Below are positions 30,076 through 41,600 of a DNA stretch of 64,000 nt, piece by piece; position 1 is the first letter of the stretch; the number at the start of each line of letters is the position of its first letter. The stretch lies in the NCBI GenBank assembly GCA_964023205.1, contig OZ026847.1:11787182-11851181 (forward strand), in the 5' to 3' direction. The notes under the pieces were generated by a model. It ran no database searches and was not told the origin of the DNA. It saw only the letters and a program-made list of their open reading frames with translations. Origin of the DNA: Lutraria lutraria. Taxonomy: Eukaryota; Mollusca; Bivalvia; Venerida; Mactridae. Position numbers and translations under genes: made by a program.

Positions 30076-30466
30076 AGATAAAATAACGGAGTAGTTTATT
30101 TACATGGCGGAATATTGTGTTTGTAACAAAGTATAATTTGATAAAGAAAAAATATATCAACTGAATATAAAAAAAATGTTGACTTATTACTATAAAATAA
30201 ACCTCCCCTACTTTGAATTTAAAAGGAAACCATTTTTTTCATAACTTATCAAGAGTTAAGAGACAAATTCGGGCGATTAAAATTATTGTATATCAAGACA
30301 ATGACATTCTGTTTATGCTGTGCAGCCTACAACATGTTAACGTGCACACAGAGTTCCGTACCGGCAATGTTGCTTTTTCATTATCGAAATGCCAGTTTTT
30401 AGGCCAGTTTACGTGTTCCGTTTATCTTAATATTTATGTTTGTTGCAGGATATCAACAGAAGAAAC

Positions 30467-30712
30467 ATGCGTCAGTTCGTTTGTGTGTTCATCATTTTGT
30501 GTTGCTTAGCAACCAGTGTTGCGTATGCACGATGCGCGTGGGGGCGATTTGAAGTACTTCCACCTTTCTATATTTGGAGATGCGTGGATACAGGTCGCTA
30601 TTACAACGGAAGAGCCAGTTGTTCTTGGCCTAATTCGTGCCATTCAGTCGGCAGATCGTGTAGATGTGCTTCTAGTCGGGGGCCATATTTAGATTCAGCA
30701 GCTATCGAGTAA
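30467..30712 (+). CDS. secreted six-cysteine cationic peptide 2
   Basis: An 81-residue precursor. The signal peptide is residues 1-21 (MRQFVCVFIILCCLATSVAYA). The mature region has C-x15-C-x12-C-x5-C-x6-C-x-C and then SSRGP, the same framework as peptides 1 and 3. Shared residues include C-V-(Y/D)-(T/L)-G, Y in the second loop, the C-x5-C-x6-C-x-C knot and the closing GP. The acceptor TTGTTGCAG ends at 30448, so the ATG is 18 nt into the exon. The ORF ends with a short acidic tail (DSAAIE). It is less basic than peptides 1 and 3. Function is unknown; a secreted host-defence peptide is the leading inference. Confidence 0.85.
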   Translation: MRQFVCVFIILCCLATSVAYARCAWGRFEVLPPFYIWRCVDTGRYYNGRASCSWPNSCHSVGRSCRCASSRGPYLDSAAIE

Positions 30713-30856
30713 CAAAAGACAAAAGGGATGAAGTAACATGTATTGATGTGTGATAATTATTTGCGTATTTAAAGTTCAAATGTACACATATAAATATAAA
30801 TGTTTTGACAGTGACACATTTTAAAACATGAAAACTATTACTGATTTTGTTCAAAT

Positions 30857-30863
30857 TAAATAA
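30857..30863 (+). terminator. polyadenylation signal AATAAA of peptide gene 2
   Basis: TTAAATAAAATTG lies about 145 bp after the stop codon of the second six-cysteine peptide gene. Confidence 0.55.
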
Positions 30864-31436
30864 AATTGTTTAAAATTAATTCATGTATAATTTCTTGATA
30901 AATTATCTTGCATCGTGTGAATGCTGTCGTGTTTTTTCTTTCAACGCGGATGTATGGGCGTCACCTAATTGTAAGTAGAAAAAGTAGTGTAAAGCTATAT
31001 AAAGGCTTCGCTTCTAAAAGCTGTAGTTTCACTTAAAACGTCCACTTATTGCAGTCTGGTCTTAAATACCTTCTGTAAAGAGACTGTATTAATGATAAGA
31101 CCAATGTAAAAGAAATCTTCTTATCAAGGTATTTCAGTATAAGAATACAATTTACATTTATATAAGATATGTTAGTTCATTAAGGACTTGATTAGATTTT
31201 GATTTAGACTTAAACGTGCAAATTTCCATCTTAACATTCGAAGTAAACATTAATTTTGTTAACATTGTATAACCTCAGGTAAACATTAAACTGTGTTCCT
31301 ACAGGGTAGCGACACGTAGAGTTGAACTACATAGGTCAAAGAGTTGGCCATAGAAATGAAATAGTAGTCAATTCTGGTGTTAAATGTAACACACACACAA
31401 CAAGGTTCATTTGGGCGAGTGTACACCGTTACTGTA

Positions 31437-31612
31437 GGAAGACCCCTTAGCATTCACTTGTAAGGGTAGAACCATGGCCACCGACTTGCCGTAAGCTTAA
31501 TGGACAGCTTCCACATATGTGAAGATTACAAGGAGGTCCCGGGTGGGATTCGAACTGACAATGATAAGGGGCTAGTGATTACAAGTCAGAGATCATAACC
31601 ACTGATTATTTC
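31437..31612 (-). mobile_element. antisense SINE (GGACAGCTTCC family), copy 2
   Basis: Landmarks GGGTAGAACCATGGCC, GTAAGCTTAATGGACAGCTT, GGTGGGATTCGAACTGAC (reverse B-box) and GATCATAACCACTGA (reverse A-box). Confidence 0.75.
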
Positions 31613-32029
31613 TCACAAAAATGCTTCCCAATAATTGTTGTCATTCTTTCTCAATTACATTGAGCAACAAGCCAAACAATGTTTGTGGTATGTGGATTTC
31701 TTAGTTCCATAATTTGGAACAAATTATTCACTTACATCTGGTCTGGTCCATCCAGTATGTATCAAGGCCCAATTTACTGCCAGACTCAGCCGGAAAATCT
31801 ATTAATAACATCGAGTAGCTACGTTTTGGTAGGAGACTAATAACCAATATAGCTGCAAATAATCAATTAATCAAGTAACATATCCTGAAACACTGAATTT
31901 TAACTTGTTCAACACGGATCCTGTGTGCACCATAACCGACAAACACTTAACTAACAAGTATTTAAGATTTGACAAATACGCATCACAGTTTAAACTTTCC
32001 CTCGAAGTGCAAAGATTGGGTAACGACGT

Positions 32030-32075
32030 TTTGATAATAGTGTAACCTGTTATAAGAGTATCGTCTATTTACAAG
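32030..32075 (+). other. candidate 5'UTR exon of peptide gene 3
   Basis: TCTATTTACAAG / GTACGT gives a donor at 32075/32076 of the same form as the one before peptide gene 2. The matching acceptor is TTCTTGTCTAG at 33223. The left end is not determined. Confidence 0.35.
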
Positions 32076-32555
32076 GTACGTGCATACATTTTTTATGATG
32101 GTTGATATTAGTGAAAATATATTTACTTTATCAAATGCCATTCATTTGTAATTCTTTTAAATTCATTTGTTAAGCTTTTAATTTATAATCACTCCCAACA
32201 TGAGCTAACAGATATATTTTAGCATGCAATATAGATTTAGTTCAAATTTCGTTTGATAAAAATGCATAAAATGACCAAGTAGAACTACATAAAATATGTC
32301 CGAACCATCGAGTCTAATTTTGTCAAGAAATTGTACGTCTGAGTCGAAAAGTAGAATTATGAAAAAATTAAATCTGACCAACCAAGTCGAATTTTGGAAA
32401 AATATGTAAATCTGAACTACATTGTCGATTGTGGAATAAATATGATCTGTTTAAAGGGAATGGACGTCACGCAGTACGAGTTCTGCAAAATGGCAGAAAA
32501 AAACTATACAGTAACAGTAACCACTGTAATGTATACCTATCCGTAAAATAATTAA

Positions 32556-32580
32556 ATAAATAATAATAATAATAATAAAA
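32556..32580. repeat. (AAT)n microsatellite
   Basis: About eight AAT units. Confidence 0.9.
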
Positions 32581-32936
32581 TCTTTATTTCTTGAAGGTAA
32601 CATATAAAGTATAAAACTTATTTACAATATGGCCTTCAAAATAAAGACCCACCTTTGGTCACCGCATAGGTCAACCTTTATAGTTCGAATTCAAATAATT
32701 ATATACTACATGTACAATGTATATGTATATATATAAAGGTCACGTGATAAGTGGTAGACATGAAATTTATCGAGAGAAGCTATATTGTGCAATCTTGTTC
32801 TAAAACAAATTACGTATATATTTTCACCACTTGTGACTTACCTTGTTAATTTTGTTTGTTTGGCTATATTTACTGTGTAAGTATTTCATGCCAATAAACT
32901 ATATGTTATGTTATGTATATAAAATATAATCAAATA

Positions 32937-33125
32937 CAGTCAAGCCTGTGTCACCGGCCACCTCAAAATAAAGGCTATCCTTTGAATAAAGTTCACATAA
33001 TATTCTTTCAAAATCAGTCATTGATTATTAAGAACAAATTGACCTCCGAATAAAGTCCACCTTTCAATAAAGGCCACACCATGTCTCTCCCAGCGGAGGA
33101 CTTTGTTCACAGGTTTGATTGTATA
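32937..33125. repeat. dispersed repeat, 'AATAAAGGCCACC' family, copy 2
   Basis: Shares ordered phrases with 5558-5715: CCTGTGTCACCGGCCACC, AATAAAGGCCACACC, TTTCAAAATCAGTCA, TTCACAGGTTTGATTGTA. It lies in the inferred 5'UTR intron of peptide gene 3. Confidence 0.65.
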
Positions 33126-33241
33126 TTCGAAAATATGTCGTTTTTCTTAATGTGAGTCATATACACTATATATACGATGAATTTTAGTATCAATAATTAA
33201 TATTCTATGAATTTCTTGTCTAGGTTAGCAAGAAAGAGAAA

Positions 33242-33478
33242 ATGAATCAAATCATTATTTTTCTCCTCCTCATCTGCTTTCTATCAAGCGATGTAACATG
33301 TCAGAAATGTGGTTTTGAAACGGTCTATTACCGAAGCAGACAGAGAGGGTTTAAAAAATGTGTCGACCTCGGTATGTACAACAAGAAAAATAGAAGATGT
33401 GACAACGGGTACACATGTATCCGTGTTGGAGAGCACTGTGCTTGTAGAAAGATTAAAGGGCCAGGAAATGAACAATAG
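33242..33478 (+). CDS. secreted six-cysteine cationic peptide 3
   Basis: A 78-residue precursor. The signal peptide is about residues 1-20 (MNQIIIFLLLICFLSSDVTC, cleavage near Cys20/Gln21). The mature part has C-x16-C-x12-C-x5-C-x6-C-x-C and then KIKGP, and is strongly basic. The acceptor TTCTTGTCTAG ends at 33223, so the ATG lies 18 nt into the exon. These 18 nt align with those of the other two genes (G-T-A, then A-rich). Single coding exon. An AATAAA is at 33748. It is a paralogue of 26195-26458 and 30467-30712. Confidence 0.85.
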   Translation: MNQIIIFLLLICFLSSDVTCQKCGFETVYYRSRQRGFKKCVDLGMYNKKNRRCDNGYTCIRVGEHCACRKIKGPGNEQ

Positions 33479-33747
33479 AGATGTGTACATTGTTAAGTGA
33501 TTGTCCACCTCATCTAAATGGTATAAGGTTCTACATATACAATTTCCATTGGATAGGATTTTCTTTCAAAATGACAATTAAGCTTGTTTTCAAAATGCAT
33601 TGTTTTAGTTTTAACGTCTATCAACATACTTTCTATGAGTTTAAAATACATTATTTTCAATAATATATACCATGCAGTCAGTTAATAGTTTTCTTGTATC
33701 CATTTCTGGCATAATTCTGATGGGGACCTCATGTCTCTCTGCACCAT

Positions 33748-33753
33748 AATAAA
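33748..33753 (+). terminator. polyadenylation signal AATAAA of peptide gene 3
   Basis: The hexamer lies 270 bp after the stop codon of the third six-cysteine peptide gene. Confidence 0.45.
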
Positions 33754-34755
33754 AAATTACAAATCAATAACCTCTTCGTTTCTTTATAACGACTTATACA
33801 TGCCCCATCACTATGGTGGCTGATTTACGCCATCTCGTATTTCCACAATACGTGAAGGGGCGACAAAGCGAAAATACGACAAAAGAAGGGCAACAATATG
33901 ACACCAAAAAATGTGTCAGTAATTTCAGAATTTCCTGTCGTAAAATTGACACATGATATTATGATGGCCCCAGGGAAAAAATGCCGTCAAGTGTTTTTTT
34001 CTTTACATGTTCTGTTCTGTGTTATATATCACCAGGTAATTATATTTAATTTAAATAAGATAAAACCACTTGATGTTATATTTACTGTTTAATTTGATAA
34101 TAATGGGCTTAAAAAGGGGGGGGGGGCAATCGATCCTACAATATCAGAAAACATTTTATCAACTGCATAACTATCAGCATTATATACATTCATCATACAT
34201 TGTAGTTTATTTTGTTCCAAGTTTCTTCCATTTTGGGTGTGTTGTGTAGGACAAATTGAAATCGAAAGCTGCATCACACTAAAACACAGTTCAACGTGAT
34301 CAAGGTAATCAGAACTCAGGGGACACGTGATTAAATACATGAAAACACAAATCTTAATTACCATTACAACTAAAAATTATTAGCGGGGTGGGGGGGGGGT
34401 GGGGTAAGCTCCCCTGGTTCCTAAAGCTCTGACATGTACGTAATATACGTAGACTCGTTTTGTTTTACATTTCGTCTTTGTTAAAAATATATAAATTTAC
34501 CACTTCTAAGCAGACAAAGATCTGCGTGTAGTACACTTATCTGTGGTTCATGTACCTTCCGATGACACTGGATTGTAAATTCATTATCATTGCACAGATT
34601 TTTGGAAACTGAACGATAATACCTGAAACCTTCCATAGCCGTAAATGATTTTATGCGGAATACATTTATCAACATTCGCCATGCAATTGTTAAAACTAAA
34701 AATGTAGCTCCCGTTTCATGTAGCCGTGCAAGTCCATGTTAGTTAGTTTCCACTA

Positions 34756-34990
34756 GACCCTCGTCCGTGGTCGTGTGGTTAATTTCTCTGACCTCATATC
34801 ACTGTAACCTCTTACTGATAAGAGTGTCGTGATTTCGAGTCACGCTACCGACCATGTCTCTTTATGTAAGAAAGTAGGCAGTTGCTTAAGGAGGATGGGA
34901 ATTACACAGGAACGATGGTTAGGGGAACTGTCCGCCTCATATGACCCTGACTGTTGAAAAGGGGCGTAATACTGGATATAAACTAACAAA
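34756..34990 (+). mobile_element. tRNA-headed SINE
   Basis: The head TCCGTGGTCGTGTGGTTAAT has a B-box-like GATTTCGAGTCACGC. The body holds AGAAAGTAGGCAGTTGC and the 3' part ACTGTTGAAAAGGGGCGTAA, comparable with 8978-9135. Confidence 0.7.
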
Positions 34991-36135
34991 AACAAGAGGG
35001 CCAAGATGGCCCTATATCGCTCACATGACAATCACTGTTCACTCATTAAAACATTGTTTTGAACCGGTGACCTAGTTTTTGACCCCAGACGACCTATGTT
35101 GGAATTTGTCTTACATATCATTAAGACAAACATTCTGACTAGGTTTGGTGAATATACGATCAAAATTTGACATCTACAGTGTTAATAAGGTTTTCCTAAG
35201 ATTTGACCTTGTGACCTGGTTTTTTTACCCTAGGTGACCCATATTTGAACTTGTCCTTAATGTCATTAAGACAAACAATCTGACAAGGTTTGGCCAAGAT
35301 CCAATCAAAACATGACATTTAGAGCTTTTACAAGATTTTTACCTAAGATTTGACCTGGTGACCCAGTTTTTGACCCCGGCTGACCAATGTTAAACTTTGA
35401 CCCACATATCATTGAGGCAAACATTTTGACAAGGTTTGGTGAAGATCCAATTAAAACTGTGACATCTACAGTGTTAACAAAGTTTTCCTAAGATTTGACC
35501 TGGTGACCTAGTTATTGACCCCAGATGACCCATATTTATACTTGGCCGTTATATCATTAAAACAAACGATTTGACAAAGTTTGGTGAAGATCCAATAATA
35601 ACTGTGAAATCTAGTGTTAACATGGTTTTTCATAAGATTTGACCTAGCGACCTAGTTTTTGACCCAAGATGACCCATGTTCGAACTCGTCCAAGATATTA
35701 TGAAGACAAACATTCTGACAAAGTTTCATGGTCATCCAATGAAAACAGTGACTTCTAGAGTGTTCACAAGGTTTTCCAGCAATTTGCCCTAGAGACCTAG
35801 TTTTACAACAGAAATGACCCATTATCAAACTTGACCTACATATTATTAAAATAAACATTCTGACAAAGTTTCATGAAGATCCAGTCAAAACAGTGATTTC
35901 TAAAGTGTTCACAAGGTTTTCCCTTATTTGGCCCTGGTGACCTAGTTTTTTACCCAAAATGGCCCAATATCGAACTCGTCCGAGATTTTGTTGATATTAA
36001 CGTTCTGACCCAGTTTTGCTAAAATTGAGCTAAAAATGTGGCCCCTAGTGTGGTCACAACGTAAAGTTTGACGACGCACGACGCCGGACGGAGAGTGATC
36101 CTAATAGCTCACTTTGTCACTTTGTGACATGTGAG
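34991..36135. mobile_element. long dispersed repeat with ~145-bp internal units, copy 1
   Basis: Starts AACAAGAGGGCCAAGATGGC CC and ends TAATAGCTCACTTTGTCACT ... GTGAGCTAAAA. Inside are about seven diverged units of roughly 145 bp, each with the order TTTGACC(T/C)-GGTGACCTAGTTTTTGACCC, GATGACCCATATT, ATTAAGACAAACATTCTGAC, AAGGTTTGGTGAAGATCCAA and GTGTTAACAAGGTTTTCC. No coding capacity. A second, shorter copy is at 37680-38495. Confidence 0.85.
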
Positions 36136-36726
36136 CTAAAAAAAACCACCAGTTTCCACTTTCAGTACTTTGATTATACATATAGTTCACACAGAGTTCA
36201 ACCGACTCATTCAATGAAGAGAAATATTTCCATATCCAGCTCCCGGGTATTTCTTAATTTCAGCATATTTTTAAATATATAAATTGTACATGGTAAGTGG
36301 ATCAATAACATGAACTATGTATTGAGGCGGGGGGGGGGGGGTAGTCACAAATATCAATATGTGCATGCTTATTGTCCTCAAGCAACTGACAACTTCCAGA
36401 TAAACATACATCATTAATTAAATGAAATTGAGATTGGATATTTCGTGATGAAAAACATGTTTCATGCACTGTATTGGACCCCATGTCCTATTGATGAACA
36501 CTCCACCATGTGAACTAATGAGTAGGTCTTAAAAATGCAAAAAACAATTAAAGAGAAAAAAAACAGCCATGTTTCCATATATTTTTTTTTTAAAGACCAT
36601 AACCCCAAAGGATGACATTGACCTGAAAATGCACAGGTACTGTAGAGGTTGTCATGAGGAACCAAAATATTTTAACACGAAATTTGATTATTGTAGGTGG
36701 AAGCGTTTTGATTATAGAGGAAATGT

Positions 36727-37100
36727 TTAAAGTCCCATTAGCTTTTTGTTGTAGAAAAATATATGCAAACACCTTTAATTGCTGATATTATCCCAAGATA
36801 ATTATTACCGACGAAACAAGCCCTTTTCGTCTGAAAACACTCATTTCACTGTGGTTTTTGCTTTTGTAAACTTGCGCGTGACGTCACTTTACAACATGTG
36901 CATATCATGACTGTGGGAAAACACAGGTGTTCTATAAATAGTATTTATTTCAATGATATTGAAAAAAATACGATAGTGGTTTCGGAAACATTTTTTCTTG
37001 CTATAAAGAATGCACGGGAGGAAAACACACCGAATTCCTCTGTTATAGAACAAACAGAAACTATTAGGACCAATACATTTATAAGCTTATGGGACTTTAA
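36727..37100 (+). mobile_element. TTAA-bounded MITE, family A, copy 3
   Basis: Ends TTAAAGTCCCATTAGCTTTT and ATAAGCTTATGGGACTTTAA. CRE octamer TGACGTCA at 36879-36886. Inner TTCAAT-GAT-ATTGAA. About 65-codon frame from 36898 shared with the other copies. Confidence 0.88.
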
Positions 37101-37679
37101 AAGATTGAAAAATGGCAGCAAACTCCCCGCACTAGTTACTTCCCTTGATCAGTTCACAAAAATATAGAAACAAAGCGTGACGTAACCGGTGTAAGGAGGT
37201 TGGATGCTAAGTAGTACTTAAAAAAAAAATAATTTCTAAACACATCTTCCATTTTGGAAGTTGGATTCGTCCCCAAATATGTTCATACTTTGGATTTTGC
37301 TGTTAGAAAATTGTAGGATCAGCGCCAACAGCCAGGGTCAGTCAGGTAATCCAGGGTCACTAAAATAGAAAGGCCCAAGGAAACCGGACACAAAACTCCT
37401 TTTTTTCTTGTCTGAACAACATACACAGAACATAATGATTTTATGTGATGTCTGCTGCGAAAACTATGGCAACAGCAAGAGGTTTGCCAATTCTAACGAC
37501 TCATGAATTCAGTAAACATGGTTAATTGCTACCATTTGTTAGATATAATTTTATGAATCATCAAATGATTTTGTTTTTTATCAAAGGACAGTGTCTTTAA
37601 ACAGCTGAAAATTAAATTTTGACCCAGAGACACTCAAACTGTTCAGGACGTTCATGTCATACATTATTGTTCCAGAAAA

Positions 37680-38495
37680 TTCAAAGAAGGCCATGATGGC
37701 CCATAACTCTCTCATCTGAGTAAAGATTGTGACTTCTTTCATATTACTGCAACTTTTTTCATGTCAATGTTTAACTAGGTCAGAGGTTAACACTGACATA
37801 GCGATCATCAAGACAGACATTCAGAGCAACTTTCATTAAGATTTGATAAAGAATGTTGTCTTTACAACTTGTTATCAAGGTTTACCTGTGCTTTGATATG
37901 GTGCCCTATTTTTTGTTTTTGTCCAAGATATCATAGAGACAAACATTCTGACAAGGTCTGATGAAGATCTAATCAAAATTGTCTTTTCTATAGTGTTAAC
38001 AAGATTTTTCTTGGATTTGACCCAATGACTTAATTTTAGACACCAGATGACCCATACTCAAATGTGTCTATAAAGTTATTGATAAAAACACTCTGACAAG
38101 GTTTGGTGAAGATCCAATCAAAACTGTTACCTCTAAAGTGTTCGCAAGGTTTTCCTGGAATTTGACTTGCTGACCTAATTTTTGACCCCAGATGACCCAT
38201 GATCGAAGATATTATTGAGACAAACATTCTTCAATTTTTGGTGAAGATCCAATTTTAACTGTGACCTCTAGTGTGTTAACAAGGTTTTCTTGGGATTTGA
38301 CCTGGTGACCTAATATTTCATCCTAGATGACCCATGTTCAAACTGGTCCAAGACATCATTGAAACAAACATTCTTACAAGGTTTAATGAATATCAAATCA
38401 AAACTGTGACCTCTAGTGTATGACGGACTCTGTGATATTGATTGACCCTAATAGCTCGTTGAGCAATGTGTGCTCTGGTGAGCAATTTTTAAGAC
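37680..38495. mobile_element. long dispersed repeat with ~145-bp internal units, copy 2
   Basis: Starts TCAAAGAAGGCCATGATGGC CC and ends near CCCTAATAGCTCGTTGAGCA. The same internal units as 34991-36135 are recognisable, about five of them. Confidence 0.8.
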
Positions 38496-38632
38496 ATTGG
38501 CCTAGTTTTCGAAGCTGATGTAACATTTATAGTGCTCTCAAAAACAAACACAATTGAACAAACTCTAAATAATTTTAATGTTCTTTTTTCATGAACAAAT
38601 TCTTTAAATGTAACAAAACACAATAATAAAAA

Positions 38633-41600
38633 TCATCTTTGCCACCATTTATAAATTTCATCAGAGTTCATGACTGGGCGAAGTATTTCTTCGGCCATAG
38701 GATGATAGATAGATTCTGGTATTTCATATGGCCGACCTGCCTCTTTAAATGCTACCCGTATTTGGTCCCTCACTGTCACAGGCTCCTCCCAATTAGTTAT
38801 GGGAGTATCTGAAGGTAAGTCGTGAAAAGCGAATGATAACTCCGGTTGAAATAATATATAAGAGTTATCTGCCCCAAATGAATATCTCGGATGATTCTCT
38901 GGATAAAATGGTGCAAAGGTAGTGACAAAAAATGTGATTTTGTTAAATTCAAACACCCAACCTCTTTTACCAATATATGACTTGTTCATGCAATGCACAC
39001 CAGCAGGATCACTATCAGATATCACTTTAAAAACTTTATACATTGCATCTCCGAATACCTGCAAAATAATGATGAAGTTATGGAAATTTTTAACAAATGT
39101 TTAAATGAATTACACCATAAAAGCATTGCAAGGTGATTAAATCGAGGGCTCAGCGCAACACTGTCGTAACTTGTTCTTATTTCAATATGAGTTACGACAC
39201 TGTTGCGTTGAACCCTCGAAATGATATGCTTCATATATATAATATGAGGACTTCTAATACTGATTGTATTTATCCAAACATTATCCATGTACAGGCATAT
39301 TCATATCATCTGGTGAAGATTGGATGGTGACTGTACAACTTGACATTAGACAGCAGACATGATATTTTTCATCATTCATTAGAAACAGGGGCCATTATTC
39401 AGGAACCCAAGGCAAACTTTGCTTGGGGGTGGAATGGTTTCAAAATTCTGAAAACAGTTGTTGATTTAAAATTAAACTGAACCAGTTAATCAGGCGCAAT
39501 TTTGAAAATAATAATTTTCTATGATAACATTAATTATAATTAGGTGATCTTATTATTGAAGGGGTCGCTAAATTTTTTTTTTTTCGTATATTTACCTGAA
39601 TACTAGACCCATATCTATCACCAGGTAGTTCAACTAAAAAGGCATCAAGTTTAAGACTGGAGCACACAATAGTAAATTTTAGGAACATCGGAACCAATCT
39701 GAAAAGAATCACAAACAAAATTGTACTCTCCAAAATGAAGTCAATTTTTTACAATGACTTCAAAATGAAATCAATTTTTGAAATAATCATTACTCCTTTT
39801 TAATATTTAACAAAAACACTCTTCAAATTAACTTTGAAACTAAGTCAAAAGATTATTTATCTTTAAGTCAAATATCTTGAATGTTTCCTCATTCATCAAT
39901 ATTACATCATTTTTTCACTTGGGTTAATAACATCACTCGAACAGCCAAAGTCATGTGGTTACTTTTTTAGCATAGACAGTTGAGGAAGACCCAAGGCATC
40001 GTACACCAGGGTAGAACCACCATTCATACACTACATGCATGTAGATGAACAGGATTCTTACATGTGGACTAAGGTCCCAGGAGGGGTTCAAACTCAGAGT
40101 AGTCAGGGGCTAGTAGTGATAACTAGTCAGAGCTAGTCCATATTCTCTTGACCCATGGATGCCCTTTTATTAAATATAGCATTTTCAACCGCCTTTAACT
40201 ACATTTAGCTCCCATTCCATGTTGCATTGCTAGTCTATAAAGTACCAGTAAGTTCAGTTTCCATGAGTACTCTCAGTACTTTGATTCAGGCTGATTTTCA
40301 ATATTTCTTCTTTATTTCAACTTGAACTTTATTTTCTTGATACAATAGGATCATTTATTATATTAAGAGTATTCTTAACATTGAGGCTCTACTGTACTAA
40401 TCTAACATGAAGAGACTTTAAAGGCCCATTAGATTTTTCAATTTAGTAATACAGAACAATAGATAAAATGATTGAAAAATGTAAGAAAAATATGTCATTT
40501 GCACTTAAACAACATTTACATAATGCCATTCTTTAGCCACATCGCATAAAAATGTTGTCAGATGCTTTTTCTTATTTTTTGCAATATCATTGCAAAAAAT
40601 ACTATGCTACATTTCTATATGTACTTCGTGATTAAAAATGAAAATTTCAGAATATTTTTATTGAAAGTTAAAGTCAATTTCACTGTTGAGACATCTTTCT
40701 AGGTATTATAAGACCTACTTTAATTTTAACATCCAAAAAGCTAATGGGGCTTGAAAATGTGGATCTTAGGCAATAGACCATTATCAGCAAAAGAATAACC
40801 TTACCTATATATATTGTCCTCTGAAAACAAATGAAGAAAATGCATTTAATAACTATATAATACTCGAAATGTTTAAACTTTTAATTACAGTAAAAATTAA
40901 ATCTCTGAAAACTGGACACCTTCCGGACTGAGCCAAAAGTTCGGTTTACAGAGAACATTGATAAATTCCAAAACAAATTTAACTCTTTACCTCATAGTCC
41001 CGCCAAATCACGCCTCTTATTTTTAATCCCTTATAAAGTGTTTTTTCCAACATAAAATTAAGTTTTTATGTTAATTATTATATACTTCAATCTTCCATAA
41101 AAACAAATATCTAAAAAAACAATATACTTTATATTTAAAAAAAATGCTTTAATTACTGTGTAAACATTACACCATCATTGTTTCTGGCTAACTTACTGAA
41201 GGCCTAGTCAAATCTATATTATGCATTTATATTTTTTTGTAAAAAACAACACAATTTAATCCCAGAATTTGGCAGGCCTTTGAAGTTAACATCCTGAGGC
41301 TATTTTGTGTGAAACTATATTTTGTTTACAACATTAATTGTTAATTAGTGCAATTATCAAGGGGATTAAATCCCAGAACAGTATGGGTCCTTAGATATCA
41401 TCAAACACATGTGTCACCAAAGGTTTTATAGTCATGCATTGTATATTGCAGCTGACATGTGTGACACTGACTTATATGTATAATCATTTAAGATTTGTTA
41501 ATGATCAATTATCCATTAATTTAGGATAAAACAACATGTTTGTAAAAGAAATTGCCAAATAAAACATGAAGTTTACATGAAAAACGAAATGAAACAAGAA

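Larger units (their letters stand above)
26737..30448. other. interval between peptide genes 1 and 2
   Basis: Contains the 21/42-bp minisatellite, a SINE and nested MITEs (listed separately). 26740-27290 and 27900-29000 hold AT-rich sequence without supported coding exons. A 5'UTR exon of peptide gene 2 probably ends at 29663. Confidence 0.5.
30864..33223. other. interval between peptide genes 2 and 3
   Basis: Holds an antisense SINE, an (AAT)n tract and a dispersed repeat (listed separately). A likely 5'UTR exon of peptide gene 3 ends at 32075. The rest is AT-rich with no supported coding exon. Confidence 0.5.
33754..38632. other. repeat-filled intergenic interval
   Basis: Filled mainly by a SINE, two copies of a long dispersed repeat and one MITE (listed separately). 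G-runs of 9-12 nt occur at about 34118, 34388 and 36328. 33800-34750 and 36150-36720 show no supported gene; a minus frame at 34481-34675 has no splice partner that I could find. Confidence 0.5.

Noticed and set aside
34481..34675. Minus-strand frame with a possible donor (CGGAAG/GTACAT)
   Set aside because: No acceptor or partner exon could be found, and there is no recognisable domain.
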